Shown: positions 38,605 to 52,200 of the stretch, one piece after another
Position numbering within the stretch: position 1 is the first letter of the stretch
How the letters are laid out: every line of letters begins with the position of its first letter
NCBI RefSeq assembly: GCF_029867415.1
Contig: NC_081185.1
Span: 44,276,766-44,340,765 of the forward strand
DNA length: 64,000 nucleotides
Direction of reading: 5' to 3'
Source of the DNA: Vicia villosa
Taxonomy: Eukaryota > Streptophyta > Magnoliopsida > Fabales > Fabaceae
Made by a program: the position numbers and the translations under genes
Notes under the pieces: generated by a model
The model's database searches: none
What the model was told of the DNA's origin: nothing
Seen by the model: the letters and a program-made list of their open reading frames with translations, nothing else

Positions 38605-40710
38605 AACTGGCGATTTCACAGATTTTCGGGTCTGCGTCAGATCCTGCGATATGACTCCATCTGAGTCCAAAACTGACTCTAAACGTCATATACAGGCAGT
38701 TAATCATCAATTGCATCATTATTCATCATCACACATCAAAACAACACATAATCAATCAATAATCCATGCAATTTTCATCAATTCATAACCTCCCTAAACC
38801 CGACATATAATCCAATTGACTCAACAACATCCCTAATCAATATTATTATCCAAGAATACGATAATAGATGATAAACGGAGAGTCCCCCCTTACCTTAGCC
38901 AAGAGTTCTTGATTGGTCTCTCCCTCCATTGCTCCTCTTCACGTACCAGCTTTCCAATCCCTCATCTCCTCTGCTATGCTTTTCACGTTCCTTTCTCTTA
39001 TTCCCAATTCTTATTATTTTATAAAATAAACTTTAATTGGAATAAAACCTTTACTAACATAACACCCTCTCATTCCTTAACATCACACATGGCCCAACAC
39101 CATAACCATCCTTTTCCAATTAAATTCTACAAATCACCAATAATTCTAATTATTAATTAAATTTCCATTTAAACTAAAAATTAAAATATACGGGTGTTAC
39201 AACTCTCCCCCACTAAAAGAGTTTTCGTCCTCGAAAACATACCTCAAGTAACCAGCTCGTATAAGAGTCCTCCACCTGACTCTCCAGCTCCCAATTAACA
39301 TTACCATCGGTCAATCCTCAAAATCCATCTGACATAACCAACAGGAAGCATGTTTCATACATTCAAATCCCAGTTCTTACGTCGCATTCGACTATCCAAA
39401 AGTATACCACCCGCTATAGCTCCAAAAGGTTAACAACAACAGAACATTGAGGTACAACCTATACGATACGCTCAACAGCCGAGTAATACAATTACACAAT
39501 CTATAGTATGATCACACTGATCAACACTACAGTAATGCATACCATCTACCAAACCTACCAACCTTAGACATACTCTTCCATCTGAGCGATAAAATAATAC
39601 TTACGCTTTTCACCAACCGCTTCCTTCAAGAAACTCAATACTCATATTCCTATACCATTGAATTCCAATTATCTGTTTCCTCTTAAGTCACACCAGCAAT
39701 TATCCAACTTGTTACATTCCGATTTTTCCGCACTACTCTGATTACTCATCACAATCATCTATACCAAATAGATTTCTGAGTTTCACCCGATTCCGATTCT
39801 CTCTACTCATTCGTCCAAGAATCATTCTTCATCATTCATGGTACCAATTTACCATTTCAGTAATACTTACTCGCACTCAAAACAAGTTCCTGAGTTACTA
39901 CATCTATTAAACATCCTAACCATCAGAACAAGTACACACAAGTAGTTATAATTACACTCATCAGCCTCAATATACCATCTCTTGCAAAACAACTCAAATT
40001 GAGTTTCGCTCTTTTCTAAGAATTAAATCAATTTCTCCCTTCATAGAGTATAATTCCTCATTATATCTGGAAATCTACAATAACCCTTAACAACAACACC
40101 AGATTATTATGGCATCAAGTGGCATCAACTCTTCCTTTTAATTTCGCCGAATACATACTCGTTAACTACGTACAGCCATAATAACATATTCATCATCTCG
40201 ACAATCATTCAAAAGAGTTATAATTCTTCGACACGACATCCTTACATCCACTGGATTCTAAATCCAACATATAGATCAAGACATATTCCCTATGTAGGCT
40301 TCCGACATATTAATTCCTTACTTCCCGCGAGTAGTACTCATAACACTACTCCACATCACACTTTCGCTGTGCGACACTGATTACCCGTCTTTAAGTCATT
40401 TGTCCATCCTGTTGCACTCTTTCATATTCACCTCTTCATAAGTTCACACAACATAGTGAGTGATTATTCTCACGGCTTAGCATTCGTCACATCTTAAACC
40501 ATTAAGGTAACAAAATAAGCTTATCTCTTCTATATGATTCCATCTACTACCAACAAGAGATTTAGGGTGATCAAGTCCTAAATTTGTCAATATTAGTTGA
40601 AAATCATATTTAAGCATAAACCGTCGTTACTACATAATAGTGTCCCTTTCCGAGTTTACACCCAAACTCATTAACATCGTCATAGTCCAATAATTCACTA
40701 CGGTGTCCTT

Positions 40711-40908
40711 CTAGAATATCCTTCTGAAGCTCAAAACATCAGTTACACAAATCCAATCACTCAACCTCATTACATCGTTTTCGTCGATTCTGAATTCACC
40801 GCCTTTACTTTGGTAATTCAAAGTCAACTTATCGATCAACTCAACATCATCTTTCTGACCTTCTCTAATCTCGTCAAGAATACCATTAGTCATCTTTAGC
40901 ATACCCAA
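40711..40908 (-). pseudogene. Remnant of the RNase H-integrase linker of a chromovirus pol
   Basis: A 65-residue frame reads GMLKMTNGILDEIREGQKDD and GGEFRIDENDVMRL, then SDWICVTDV. These resemble the stretch between RNase H and integrase zinc finger in Tekay-type pol (spacer with 'I..GQ..D', 'F..D..G...f..RvCVP'). Neither neighbouring RNase H nor integrase can be read in any frame, so this is the last recognisable piece of the coding region. Assigned from memory of the family; a translated search would settle it. Confidence 0.5.
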
Positions 40909-42435
40909 TCTAACACTATTAGGAGTGCCTTCACATACTAACTCAAGTCTCTAAATTGTCCAATTAAATCCAACTCATTCATCATTAGCACCGACATTTT
41001 AAAGACTTCTTACGCAACACAATAGCACAACATTCATAACTCGTGGTTTTAATCCAAATCCTATTACATCCTTCACGTCCAAATATCATCCCACTCGGAA
41101 TCTCAACAAAGTCTTCCTCACGTCAACAAATGTTAGAAATTCCCTACAATTCTTCTTTTATACTTATCGTTACTTTGCCATCACAAATATGATTCCAAGG
41201 GTTCTAAAGTTTACTTCACCTTTACTACTAATTTACTCATTCACTAAAATCCATCGGTATTCAAATCATCTTTGTGACCGAACATCTCGTCGACTTATTC
41301 ATCAACAACATGTTCTACTCCACGTCGTTTCAAACAATCGCGGTAGTAGGCATTCTTATTCAACAAGTTTCACGCTTCCATAACCGACTTCAGAACCTCT
41401 CCTCATAGGGTCACTCTACTGTATTTATAACTCTTCCATAAATTAGAACACAATCCCTCCTCTTCGTAGGTTCAAACGGCACATTAATCCGACACTCGGA
41501 ACTCAAGATATGAATTTTCCAATCATTGCCCGAAAAATGCAACACTGACATCATGCAGCGATGCTCTATACGGTATTCTCAAATCTCTTCAAATGGTAAA
41601 TTCAATTCTTAAAATTACTCCTCAACAAACCTTCTAATTATTCCTTCGATCCATTCAACACTGACACTGACATCCCGTGCAGTACCAATAAACAAGCCTA
41701 GTTATATGAACAAGAGTAACCGTAACTTCACCTCTTTCCAACGCTTCAAACGGAACTCAATTCGGATGTCCAAAACTCCAGTTATGAATTTTCGAAGTTC
41801 CGCATCTATTCAGCAACTTTCCTGCGTTTTGCTTACGAAAATCTCTCTCCAAAACTCATTCTCTTCAACTCGATCACATTCCAAACAGCTCCTTATCATA
41901 TCTCTTCACTTCCAAACATTCTTATAATTTGAGCAACACATCCTATCGCCGAAGTGCGATTTCTGGAACATTACGACAATAATCCTCTTTGCAAACTTGC
42001 AGCTGAATCTCTTCCGAGACGTAAGGCTACTCAACTGACATCTTCGCAGTACACCAGTAGAGCTGACACATCGCAACTTTCCAATTTCCTTCTCTTACAA
42101 TAACTGTCAATTACCTCTAATCATCTTCCTTCAAGATGTTCCAACTCAATTCCCAGTGAAGTCTTAATTCCAAGTCACCTTCAACTCGGGAAACAACAAC
42201 TCCAACAACGCTCGCACTGTTGCCAACAACAGCCTACTGAATCAATCTTCTTACAACTGAAACATAACCGAGAAGCGAAGCTTCTCCCCCACTTGTTTCA
42301 ATCCAACACCTGCAACAAACAACCAAGTACCGACAGTGATTCACTCACATGTCGCGTACCAAGGAATAAAATGCCGACAATATACAACTGTCGCGCAACT
42401 CAACTGACTCAACAATTGGCCGGACGGACCGACCT

Positions 42436-42447
42436 GCTCTGATACCA
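42436..42447 (-). other. Primer binding site of the Tekay-like element
   Basis: Minus-strand tggtatcagagc, initiator tRNA-Met type, 4 nt inside the right LTR. Confidence 0.9.
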
Positions 42448-42451
42448 CTAT

Positions 42452-44596
42452 TGTAACACCCCTCTAATACCCCACGGTAATTAACAAAATTAAATCAGAG
42501 TAAACATGCAAAGGGTGTCACAATTCAAAAATAAAAGAAAACATACGTTCGGCATATGTCATGCATTCACTGAAACATCTGAATTATAACTCATTAGATA
42601 AAAATCATGTTTACACAGCGGAATCAAATCATCAAGTCAACATTACATTGTTAATGTATCAGACTTCAAATAAAATAAACAATAGAGTTATAATCGAAAC
42701 TCAAAACATCGTGTTCCCAGTGTTACATCTATCAGAGCATGACACCGACACAACAACTAAACCGACTTATGAGCTAATCCTCACCAAGTCGAAAGCAGCT
42801 ATCCTCAATCTGAAAATGTCAACAGTAAGGGTGAGTCTCATCACAGTTAACAAATGTTATTGCATCTTAAATAACAACACATCATAGTTATATTATTCAC
42901 CCAATTTCATCATATTCAGATTATCAGGAACATCCATCATTTACACAAACGTCAACAAAACACATCTTTCAAACAGACAATCAAACTCAACATTAATTCA
43001 ACAAAACACACAACCAACACGTCATCAATATTTATAACACTGGAATACTTCCAATTATGTTATAAAAGTATGCATATGTATGAACTGACACTATGCATGT
43101 GGTACCAAAATTCGTGAATCATATTCACAGGATTCTCTCTACGATACTGCCCTTCAAATCGCTCACACCCCACATGGGCACACGATTAACCTCATCAAAT
43201 GGGAATAACCCATGACCGATCCAACGTCATCAAGGTACGGCCCTGCCGGCACAGATTCCACACAATGGGAATCATGCCCTTCACTGATCCAACACTCCCT
43301 TATGGATACAGTATCATCAATGAACATGAATGAATGCAACATATACAACATACTTATACCATCATCATCATCATTAACATCATCATCATTATCAAGTATG
43401 TTCATATATATTAACATCATTCAATCACAATCAATCATCATCATCATCATTAAAGAACATACATGTGTCCACATAAATCATCGTCATCAATAAGAAGAAC
43501 ATACATGTATCCACATCATTCCAAAACAATCAATCAACATCATACAATTCTCAACAATTCATCACATCATAATGTTTCTCAAAACAACATCTTATATTGT
43601 TACATTTCATCATATATGTCAACAATACATCATCCAATTAAACAAATCGTCACATGATTAATATTTCAACATAGCATGTATTTAACACATCTCATCACAT
43701 ATATGTACAATACATCGTTCACCAAGAAATAAAATCATATTTAAGAATAATTGGATTCACACCTCATTCCATCATTTAAACACGTAGGCTATCTCATAAG
43801 GTTCATCGTACTCGAAACGGCACTAAAAACGGACCTACGGCTCGAAAGTTACACATCATTTAACTTTTCCAAGAAAACAACTAACGCTACAGCACGCGGC
43901 GCAACCAAAGTTCGCGGCGCAACCTGAAGCCCACAAACACGTTCGCGGCGCCAACCTATGCACGCGGCCCGATGCGAGAAAACAAGTACGCCTTCACGGC
44001 GCCAACACTAGGACGCGGCGCGAACTGGCGATTTCACAGATTTTCGGGTCTGCGTCAGATCCTGCGATCTGACTCCATCTGTGTCCAAACTGACTCTAAA
44101 CGTCATATACAGGCAGTTAATCATCAATTGCATCATCACACATCAAAACAACACATAATCAATTAATAATCCATGCAATTTTCATCAATTCATAACCTCC
44201 CTAAACCCGACATATAATCCAATTGACTCAACAACATCCCTAATCAATATTATTATCCAAGAATACGATAATAGATGATAAACGGAGAGTCCCCCGTTAC
44301 CTTAGCCAAGAGTTCTTGATTGGTCTCTCCCTCTATTGCTCCTCTTCACGTACCAGCTTTCCAATCCCTCATCTCCTCTGCTCTGCTTTTCACGTTCCTT
44401 TCTCTTATTCCCAATTCTTATTATTTTATAAAATAAACTTTAACTTTACTAACATAACACCCCCTCATTCCTTAACATCACACATGGCCTAACACCATAA
44501 CCATCATTTTCCAATTAAATTCTACAAATCACCAATAATTCTAATTATGAATTAAATTTCCATTTAAATTAAAAATTAAAATATACGGGTGTTACA
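42452..44596 (-). repeat. Tekay-like LTR, right (element 5' LTR)
   Basis: 2145 bp, near-identical to the left LTR. Ends gggtgttaca followed by the acttt duplication. Confidence 0.9.
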
Positions 44597-44601
44597 ACTT
44601 T

Positions 44602-47600
44602 GATAGCCAAGCGTCAGAGGTCATTGTTGGTCGCTGATAGTAATACAAGGTTCGTCCATTCAGTATGGTGATTTCTGTTTTAGTAGCTATGTTTAGGGCT
44701 CCCGACCGAGGGATAAGCAAGACTCTGTGTTCTTGAGTTCGCATCATTGGCAGCTCAAATCCCTAAAGCATTCATAAACTCCAGTCGCTGTTTTTTTGGG
44801 GCTCCCGACCGAGGGATAAGCAAGACGCCTTGTATCTTGAGTTTGTGCACCACTTGCACGACTCAAATCCCTAAAGTTGAATACTTACAATTCTTGTTTC
44901 CGAGATCTTCTTCCAGGAAGTGATCTAAAATGTTCTGACGTAACGCTTGATGTTTTCCTCTGGGGACACTTGGTTACCTGATTGAAGGTTGTCAGTCATT
45001 CAAAGACAAAGTTCAAGACCTGATTGACTCAAAGGCTATCACATTCGCATCTGAAGGCCAGAATTGAAGTTCTCCTCTGACTCAATGGATCTTCTGACGC
45101 AATAAGTCCATACGGAGAGGATCTCCTCAATGTTGGCAATTCCTAATTCATCATGCATGTTCATGTTTAAGCTTTCTTGTTTTGTTCAATACTGTTTGTA
45201 TGTAAAACTTGTTTATTTTTGAACTATAATCATAATGCATTGGATATGTTTGTCTTGAAAAAATCCATTCGCTTTTGCTCTTATATGTTTTTATATGCTT
45301 TTTGTGATACTAAACTCTTGTTAACAAAGCATGATAACTCCAAAGGGAGGATGATGAACATAATACCAATAACCTCAAATGGTATGCTTTTGAGTAGAAC
45401 CCTGTTGATGATGTACAGGCATTGTTTCAAATTCCCAAACACCGGAGATATAAGGGAGATAGACCCTCGTTAACCCCTCTGAGCCTTCGAAGTAGGAGTT
45501 TCTTTTCTATACGAAAAAACCCTCACATTTAACCCAGGGGCGGGTAGTGTTCAGTTAACCTGATCGAGCATTCAAAATTCATCAGGAGCACACATCTAAG
45601 GATACAACAATGGTAATCCTTCAACATATTGAGGAAAGTCAAATCCACAACGGTTATCCCTCACCTCAGGAGGTCGAGACATCAAGATTATCCCTCACAT
45701 CAGGAGGGAGAACAATTCAAAACTATATTGGTAATCCCTCACATCAGGAGGTCGAGAAAGGCGCAATACCACAATGGTAATTCTTCATCAATCAAGGACT
45801 CAGGCAGTCACAATCACTATCATTTCAACAAATCAAAGACAATGCACGATCTCACGACTTGTTCAAAAAAATAAGAAAAAAAAAAGAAAGCCCGCTAAGT
45901 TAACAACTTGAAAACAAGTGACTTAGGCAAAAGTTAGGGCATCCCGCTGGACATCCAACTCAAAATTCAAAAGAATTTGTCCAGGCAAAAGTTAGGGAAA
46001 TAAAAAAGAAAGCAAAGCAAAAGCGAAAAACAAGGATTACAAAATAAAAATCCTCAACAAAGAATTAAGTCGTGTGATCAGACACAAAAAACGAAAGGTA
46101 AAGTGACTGCCATGTCCGAACGCCTCATTGATTCCTCAATCATTTCAAACTCCTCTTGAAAGATGGATGCTTGTGTCGAGTTAACTGAACTTAGGATTGA
46201 AGAACATCACGAAGGGGGTGGGCACCAAATAACTTTGAGCCTAAAAAAACCCTTTTTTCTTAAACCGTGAACCTGGCCACGTTACAACCCTTAAAAGTCC
46301 TAATTGAAGCAGGGTTAATTCGAAAGCGGACTATACATGATAATACGGCAAGCTGACTCCTAGGAGATCCGCTAAGCGCTTGAGTTGGTATCACACCATC
46401 TTTCTTTAACAAAAAACTCGATGTTACGACATCCTTTCATAAAGTTTCTTTAAACTTCAAGACAAACGTACTCTTTGCATTAGAATTATATTCCTCATAA
46501 TAAACATTCTTTGCATATGAACAAGTGCTTAACATCAAGAAACTTTCCATCATGAACTTCAGATGAAAAGTCTATTCCTCCCGAAGGGCAAGTTGTCTTC
46601 AGAACTCTGTTGAGCAGAGGCAGCAATATTTCAAAGTCTGATCACCCTCAAGGGCACAAAAGAGTTTGAATACTTTGTCGAGCAAGTTTTCAGACAATCT
46701 GAGGCAATCAGGTCAAGATTCGAAGAATCTCTCGAGGTATTGATCAATCAGGGGCATTCACCCAAGCCTAGTTGAAGCTACCTCCAACACAGGCCATGCA
46801 GGGGCACGGTTTCAAAATTCTTGATACTGGGGCAAGTCAGTTTGATATGAACAGATATCAGAAGGTCCTTACAAGACGAATTTCTTCAAAGTCCTTACTG
46901 GCTGGGGCAAGGCACTATGCAGTGGCATTTTATCCTCATCAGGAGGTGTTCAGTTTAAAGTTCAGGTGTGAGCTAAACAACTTATGAACTTGAGAACTAT
47001 CAGGGTCGCCATCCTCAATAGTCTGAAGCTGAAAGTCCAATCTTTAGTGGCATCTTCGCATTTCAGTGTGATTTTCAAATCTCTTCCAGAGGTTGCAAGC
47101 GTTGGTTATTGGTATCCCTCAACCAGAGTCATGTCATGTGGACATCGAGTTCCTTTGCTTTAAGACCCTCGAGTCGTGAGTTTCCAACTTTTGTGTTGTG
47201 AGTTCTTTGCTTTCCGACCCTCGAGTCGTGAGTTTATTTCCTTTCCGACCCTCCTGTCGTGAGTTTATCTCCTTTCCGACCCTCGAGTCGTGAGTTTATC
47301 TCCTTTCCGACCCTCGAGTCATGAGTTTATTTCCTTTCCGATCCTCGAGTCGTGAGTTTATCTCCTTTCCGACCCTCGAGTCGTGAGTTTATCTCCTTTC
47401 CGACCCTCGAGTCGTGAGTTTACCTCATTTCCGACCCTCGTGTCGTGAGTTTATCTCCTTTCCGACCCTCGAGTCGTGATTATCTCCTTTCCGACCCTCG
47501 TGTCGTGAGTTTACCTCCTTTCCGACCCTCGAGTCGTGAGTTTGTTTCCTTTCCGACCCTCGTGTCGTGGATTTCTAACAGTTGCAGATAGTTGTCATAT

Positions 47601-49192
47601 ACACTTCAATGTGTCTGTAAGCCCATTACTTGTTGGCATCCTCGCAATCAATGTGAATCTGCAGAATCCTTTGAAAGCCAATGCTTGTCTGGTCTCTTTG
47701 AAGTCAACACTTGCTTGACATCTTAAGCCTACTTCCTGGTGGCACTCTCTCGGAAAGTCAATGCCTGTTTGATACTCCGGCCGATACTTGTTTGGTATTC
47801 TAATCCCTTCTTGCCTATCAACTCATTGAATCCATTGCCTGTATGGAAAGTTTCGAAGCCAAGATGTCTGACAATCTGTTTGCTCTTGCATTTGCCCATT
47901 GTGGGTGAACATCACTATCCTTTGCCATGTGAGGAATCCCGTGGATGTCATGCTATATCCTGGGGCATTTTCATATGTATATCTCGCAGGTACATTCTTT
48001 CGAGTACACCATGTCAGCGGGTTGGCGGATCTAGACAAGTGATTGATCCTCATTCCCCAACTGAGTGCATCTAGATGAGGTTTTCTTTGTTCCAAGATTC
48101 TCATCTCCTCAGCAAAGCACATTTCAACGAGATTTTCGTGCTTCAAAAGCCTTATTCCCGGTGGAATGTCTTCTCCCCAGTTGAATCATGATTGAATGGT
48201 ATCTGATTCCCCAACAAGCTCTTAATGAGGTTCCTTGCCCAAATGCCTCATTTTCCCCAGTAGAGCGCTTCTCTCTCCAACAAATTGACCTGTTTTCCCC
48301 AAGAGAGTCATCTTGTTCCCTAGTGGAGTTGCCTTAACAAAAGGTTCTTATGTTAAGTTCCTTATCCCCAGCGGATCTCTCATCTCCTCAGTGGATCGTT
48401 ATGCAGAAGTATTCATCTTCCCCACTGAATCTTTCCTCAGCAGAGGTTCACATGCATCCTCAACATAATCTGTTTCCGTCAAGGATTTCCCCAGCGGAAT
48501 GCATCCTGCACGAGCCAGTTGATCACTCTCCATCAGAGTTGTCTCCATGACTTGCCTTTATCTCCACATCACTAGAGTGTCGAGAATTTACTTCTCCAAT
48601 GAAGTTGCCAAGGTATTCCCCAAGCAGTTAATTGGGATATTCATATCCTCAAGCAGGATTTATTCCCCAGCCAGAGCTCGCGTCTAGATTTGATCATCTC
48701 CAGTAGATTTCTGATCCATCTTTGTCAGCTCGCAAGTTCTGACATCTAGTCACTCATCTTGTCATCCCCACATAGTTCTATACTCTCTACAGGACTGCTT
48801 CAGCAGTTCAGTGCTCCTCCGTTGTCTCCCTAAGCAACGTCCGAGTCATGCATCATTCGCATTACATTCTCTAAGCGTGTAGTGATTCCACTCTTGGAAT
48901 ACTATTCCATAAAACATTCATACATGCATCATGCATAAATCATGTCATACTTGTCTCTTTTTACAGGAAAGTTATCAAGTTTCAAAATGCCTCCCAGAGC
49001 GGCTCGCCTAATCATTACAGGCACTTATCCTGATGTTCGAATTAGAATAAGGGTGGTACATTCCTTCTTTATGCAAGATGGAATCCTCTATTGATCAAGA
49101 GCGCAAATTTTCGAGTTCATTCTGGTATTCAATCTCCTTCCACCTCAACGGTTCGAAATTTTCGTTTCTCACTCGTCAGGTTCAAGAAGTTT
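44602..49192 (+). other. Internal, non-coding region of the first Ogre-like element, right part
   Basis: No gag, protease or pol. Holds two copies of a 'ggctcccgaccgagggataa' repeat (44697, 44798), blocks conserved in the second Ogre-like element (about 45340-45560, 46180-46340, 46740-46920), a 31-bp tandem array (47210-47575) and a ccccag-rich stretch (48170-48700). The interval corresponds to the part between gag and 3' LTR of the second element. Confidence 0.65.
47210..47575 (+). repeat. Tandem repeat, 31 bp x about 12
   Basis: Unit built on tttccgaccctcgagtcgtg plus agtttatctcc; one unit is 4 bp shorter near 47478. Less regular units extend left to about 47160. Arrays of this kind in the 3' untranslated part are known for Ogre elements. 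Confidence 0.9.
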
Positions 49193-49205
49193 GAATAGGG
49201 GCAGC
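49193..49205 (+). other. Polypurine tract of the first Ogre-like element
   Basis: gaataggggcagc directly before the right LTR. Confidence 0.65.
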
Positions 49206-52200
49206 TGTTGCACCCTAAAATTTGCCCTCTTTACTTGAGCTATAAGCTATTAACGACGTTTATTTCGTCACTCAAAAATTGAAGAAAAATAATAAAGAGT
49301 TTTCATGGGTTTAAGAAGAAAGGCGTGAAAAATGGTCTAAACTGTGGAAATACAAGAAAATTCGCAAGTCATGTTTGGAAGGTGATATGAACTAAACTCT
49401 CGCGTTGTCCTGACCATTTCGACGATATCTACAACTTTCGTGTTCGGCTCGGAAGCCAGTTCTTTGAGGAAGGTCTCTGGATTTACAATTTACTTGAGGT
49501 GTCGCAGTGAAAAACAGTGCTGAATGTAGGGTTTTGGACCTCGGAAGATGCATATCTCCCAATCCGCTCGTCGGAATCGCTTGAAAATTTAACTCGAGCT
49601 CCGTACCATCATTACCAAGATTTCATATGTTCGGACCGAAGGCCAATTATGCACGGAAAATTCCCAGAATTTTAAGGATCGTCGCGTTGTTTCGGTAAAA
49701 AGTGTGTTTTCGAGTATGTCGCGCCTAGTTTGAAAATTCATAACTTCTTCGATTTTTATCATATGAAGTCCATTCTGGCGGCATTTACTTGGAAATTTCG
49801 TTATCTTCGATTCTTCGTCACACATGCTTGTTCAGATTTTGAGCCGAAGATAGGGTTTTATCGAGTTCTTTGAGCGGTACTCACAAAATTCTGCACAGTC
49901 GCACCAGATGAATCGACGTTTCTCGTCATTCAAATGCGTGTAATTTTTGCATCGCTTATCGGATTGAGACGATTCTCACGGCGACGAGTCAAGAATTTGG
50001 TCATCTTCACAGTGGCATCGGTTTCGTTCCGGGATTCAAAGCCGAACCGAGTTTCCTTAAAAACGAGCCAAAATAAGACGCACCGAGGGCAATTTGGACA
50101 TTTCGCGTTGACAATATATAAACATTTTGCTCTTCACAAATCAAGGGGGAACTCTCACAATTTCAATTCACCAAAAGTTCAAAAACACTTTCTCTCAATT
50201 CTCTCTCAATCCTCTTGAATCAAAACCACAAATTACATAGAACTTTCATCAAGATTCATCTATTTCCACCAAGATCAAGAACATGGATTGAAGAATCAAG
50301 ATCGAAGTTCGAATTTCTCTTCCTCTCTCCACATAGAGTTGCGCGCCCTCTCTCTCTCACTTCGGATTTCGCGTTCTAGTTCGTGTCGCGTTCGTGTCGT
50401 GTTCGCGTTCGTATCGTGTTCGTGTTCGCGCTTCGGTTAGATCTTCATCCGGTAAGCTTTCGGATCTTGAATTAAGTGCTTAATTGTTGATTATTATGTG
50501 AATTCGAATCTAGATCTACCTCTTGTTCTTGATTAATGGATGATTGATGATGATTGATCGGTGAATTTGTTCGTATTTTGCCCGAATTTGTCGTGTTCAT
50601 GCGAATTGTGGTTGAATTTAGTGTTGATTGCATATAATTGATATCCGTTGATGATGAATTGTGACATTTGTGTATGGATCCTTGATTCGGTGTTGATTTT
50701 GTATGCATAATTGTTAAAATTCATGTATGTTACTTGTGTCGCACTCAAAGTATTTGTACAAATGCATGTGATAACTTTTTGCTCGATAAATGCCTTGCTT
50801 GATGTTATATGTTGTGTAGCTTGATCACTATCGCGTGTGCAAATACTTGTTGCCTTTGTTGCATTCATGTAATTGTTGGAGATAATATTTGAATTGTGGT
50901 TCGGCTTGACGCGTCGCACTTTGCCCGATTTGTTGTTATTTGGCCTAATTGACTTGTGGATTCATGACTATCCTTCGCCAAGATGCTTTGTGCCTAATCG
51001 TTGAGAGCGATACATTTTTGGCTTGTGCTTAATCATTGAAATCGATATATGTGTGGTTTTGTTGCTTTGGTGCTTAAGGATTGTTCACTTATTGCTAATA
51101 GCATGCCTCACATTAATATTTGGTTTACATATTCTCATATGCCATTGATTGTTACCGTGATATCGTGCTTTGTTTCCATGGGTGTTTCATTGTGTTTTGA
51201 ATGTGTTTTGATGGCTTTTCATGATGCTTACAAGTTGGCATTGTTTCAAGTTGAGTGGAATTGGTTCCCAAACATAAAAAATAGCAAAAAAGTGTTTTTC
51301 TACAGCAGAACCCGGTTCCTAGGATGGAGGAACCGGTTCCCAGGTGTTTCGTTTGTGTTTGTCACTGTTTTTTGGACCAGGAACCGGGTTGTCCATTCCA
51401 GGAACCGGTTCCCCTGTCTGTTTCTTTTTCCTAACTTCTATCCTACGTAACTTTTTACTCGTAACTCCGATTTGCACGTTCTTTATATCGTCGGAAAGCT
51501 TATGAGATGTACTATCTAGCTAGATGCTTTGTTTTCATTAATTTGTAGATCATCCATGTTTGATTTCTCTTTGACTTTTCATTGTCCATTTCATGTTTAC
51601 ATTACTTGTCTGTTTCCTTTCGCTATTAGTAATAACGCAATTCCGATTGCGATGTTTGTTATCTCTAACTTGTGTGCTAGTGTGCAAGGCTTATGGATAG
51701 TCACTGACCGGCGCTTATTGCTTGAGTGTTCCGCTTCACATGCGGAACACGATTTCCTTCATTCGTATTGTGTTCTCATCTCGGAGACACGATCCTCTTG
51801 CTTTATATCTGCTTGTTTGGTTTGCTTGTTCCTCTTGCAGGTGTATTGTGATTGCGCTTGACGCGCATGTCGACCTTTATGTGCTTTCATGGCTAATCGG
51901 TGTGCTGACCATTTGCTTTTGCTTTGCTAGCTCACTCGCAGGATTCTTAGTTTCTTCGCTTTGCTTCACTTTAGTTTACGGATCATCATCCGTTCAGTAT
52001 TGATTCCGTTTCATTTTATTTCTCTCGCACTTTATCGCTTTCTCGCATCATCCTTTAACATGAGAAGTAGGACCTAGACATGCATCTGGCCAAGTCCTCG
52101 AAAGAGGCTCTGTTTTTGTTGGTGTGTTTATATTTGTGCTTTGCGGCAGGGAGTCACGGTGTAATAAGTCCTATATGGCACTCCGTTAAGTCCTCATGGA

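Larger units (their letters stand above)
37391..38893 (-). other. Putative LTR-leader intron, Tekay-like element
   Basis: Donor ctaag|gtaagg and acceptor gacatttttag|att (right LTR: gacattttcag, ending 42810). The acceptor context with 'tctcaccc'-like sequence upstream resembles the family A acceptor. Contains the cgcggcgc cluster. Confidence 0.45.
37033..39201 (-). repeat. Tekay-like LTR, left (element 3' LTR)
   Basis: 2169 bp. Differs from the right LTR by scattered substitutions and small indels, mainly 10-15 bp ones near 38715 and 39040. On the minus strand it has a TATA-like ttataaaata (about 39018), a donor AAG|GTAAGG at 38893 and an acceptor ATTTTTAG ending at 37391. Confidence 0.9.
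39202..42451 (-). other. Decayed internal region of the Tekay-like element
   Basis: On the minus strand the 3' end has ttttcgaggacgaaaact and a purine tract (gtgggggagagt, 39202-39213) before the LTR, typical of Tekay chromoviruses. The rest has no usable ORF; a trace of pol is at 40711-40908. The PBS is at 42436-42447. Confidence 0.75.
37033..44596 (-). mobile_element. Non-autonomous Tekay-like Ty3/gypsy element
   Basis: LTRs 37033-39201 and 42452-44596 (TG...CA, tgtaacacccc). Minus-strand orientation is shown by the PPT next to the left LTR and the initiator tRNA-Met PBS next to the right one. The 3.25 kb interior keeps only traces of pol. LTRs are about 2.15 kb and close to identical, so insertion was more recent than the decay of the interior, implying movement in trans. 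Confidence 0.85.

Noticed and set aside
45629..45874. 81-codon ORF in the Ogre-like interior
   Set aside because: Translation of a 'cctcacatcaggagg' direct repeat; not conserved in the second Ogre-like element.
47210..47575. Regular short repeats that resemble a CRISPR array
   Set aside because: The whole 31-bp unit is repeated with no variable spacers, and the context is a plant retrotransposon.
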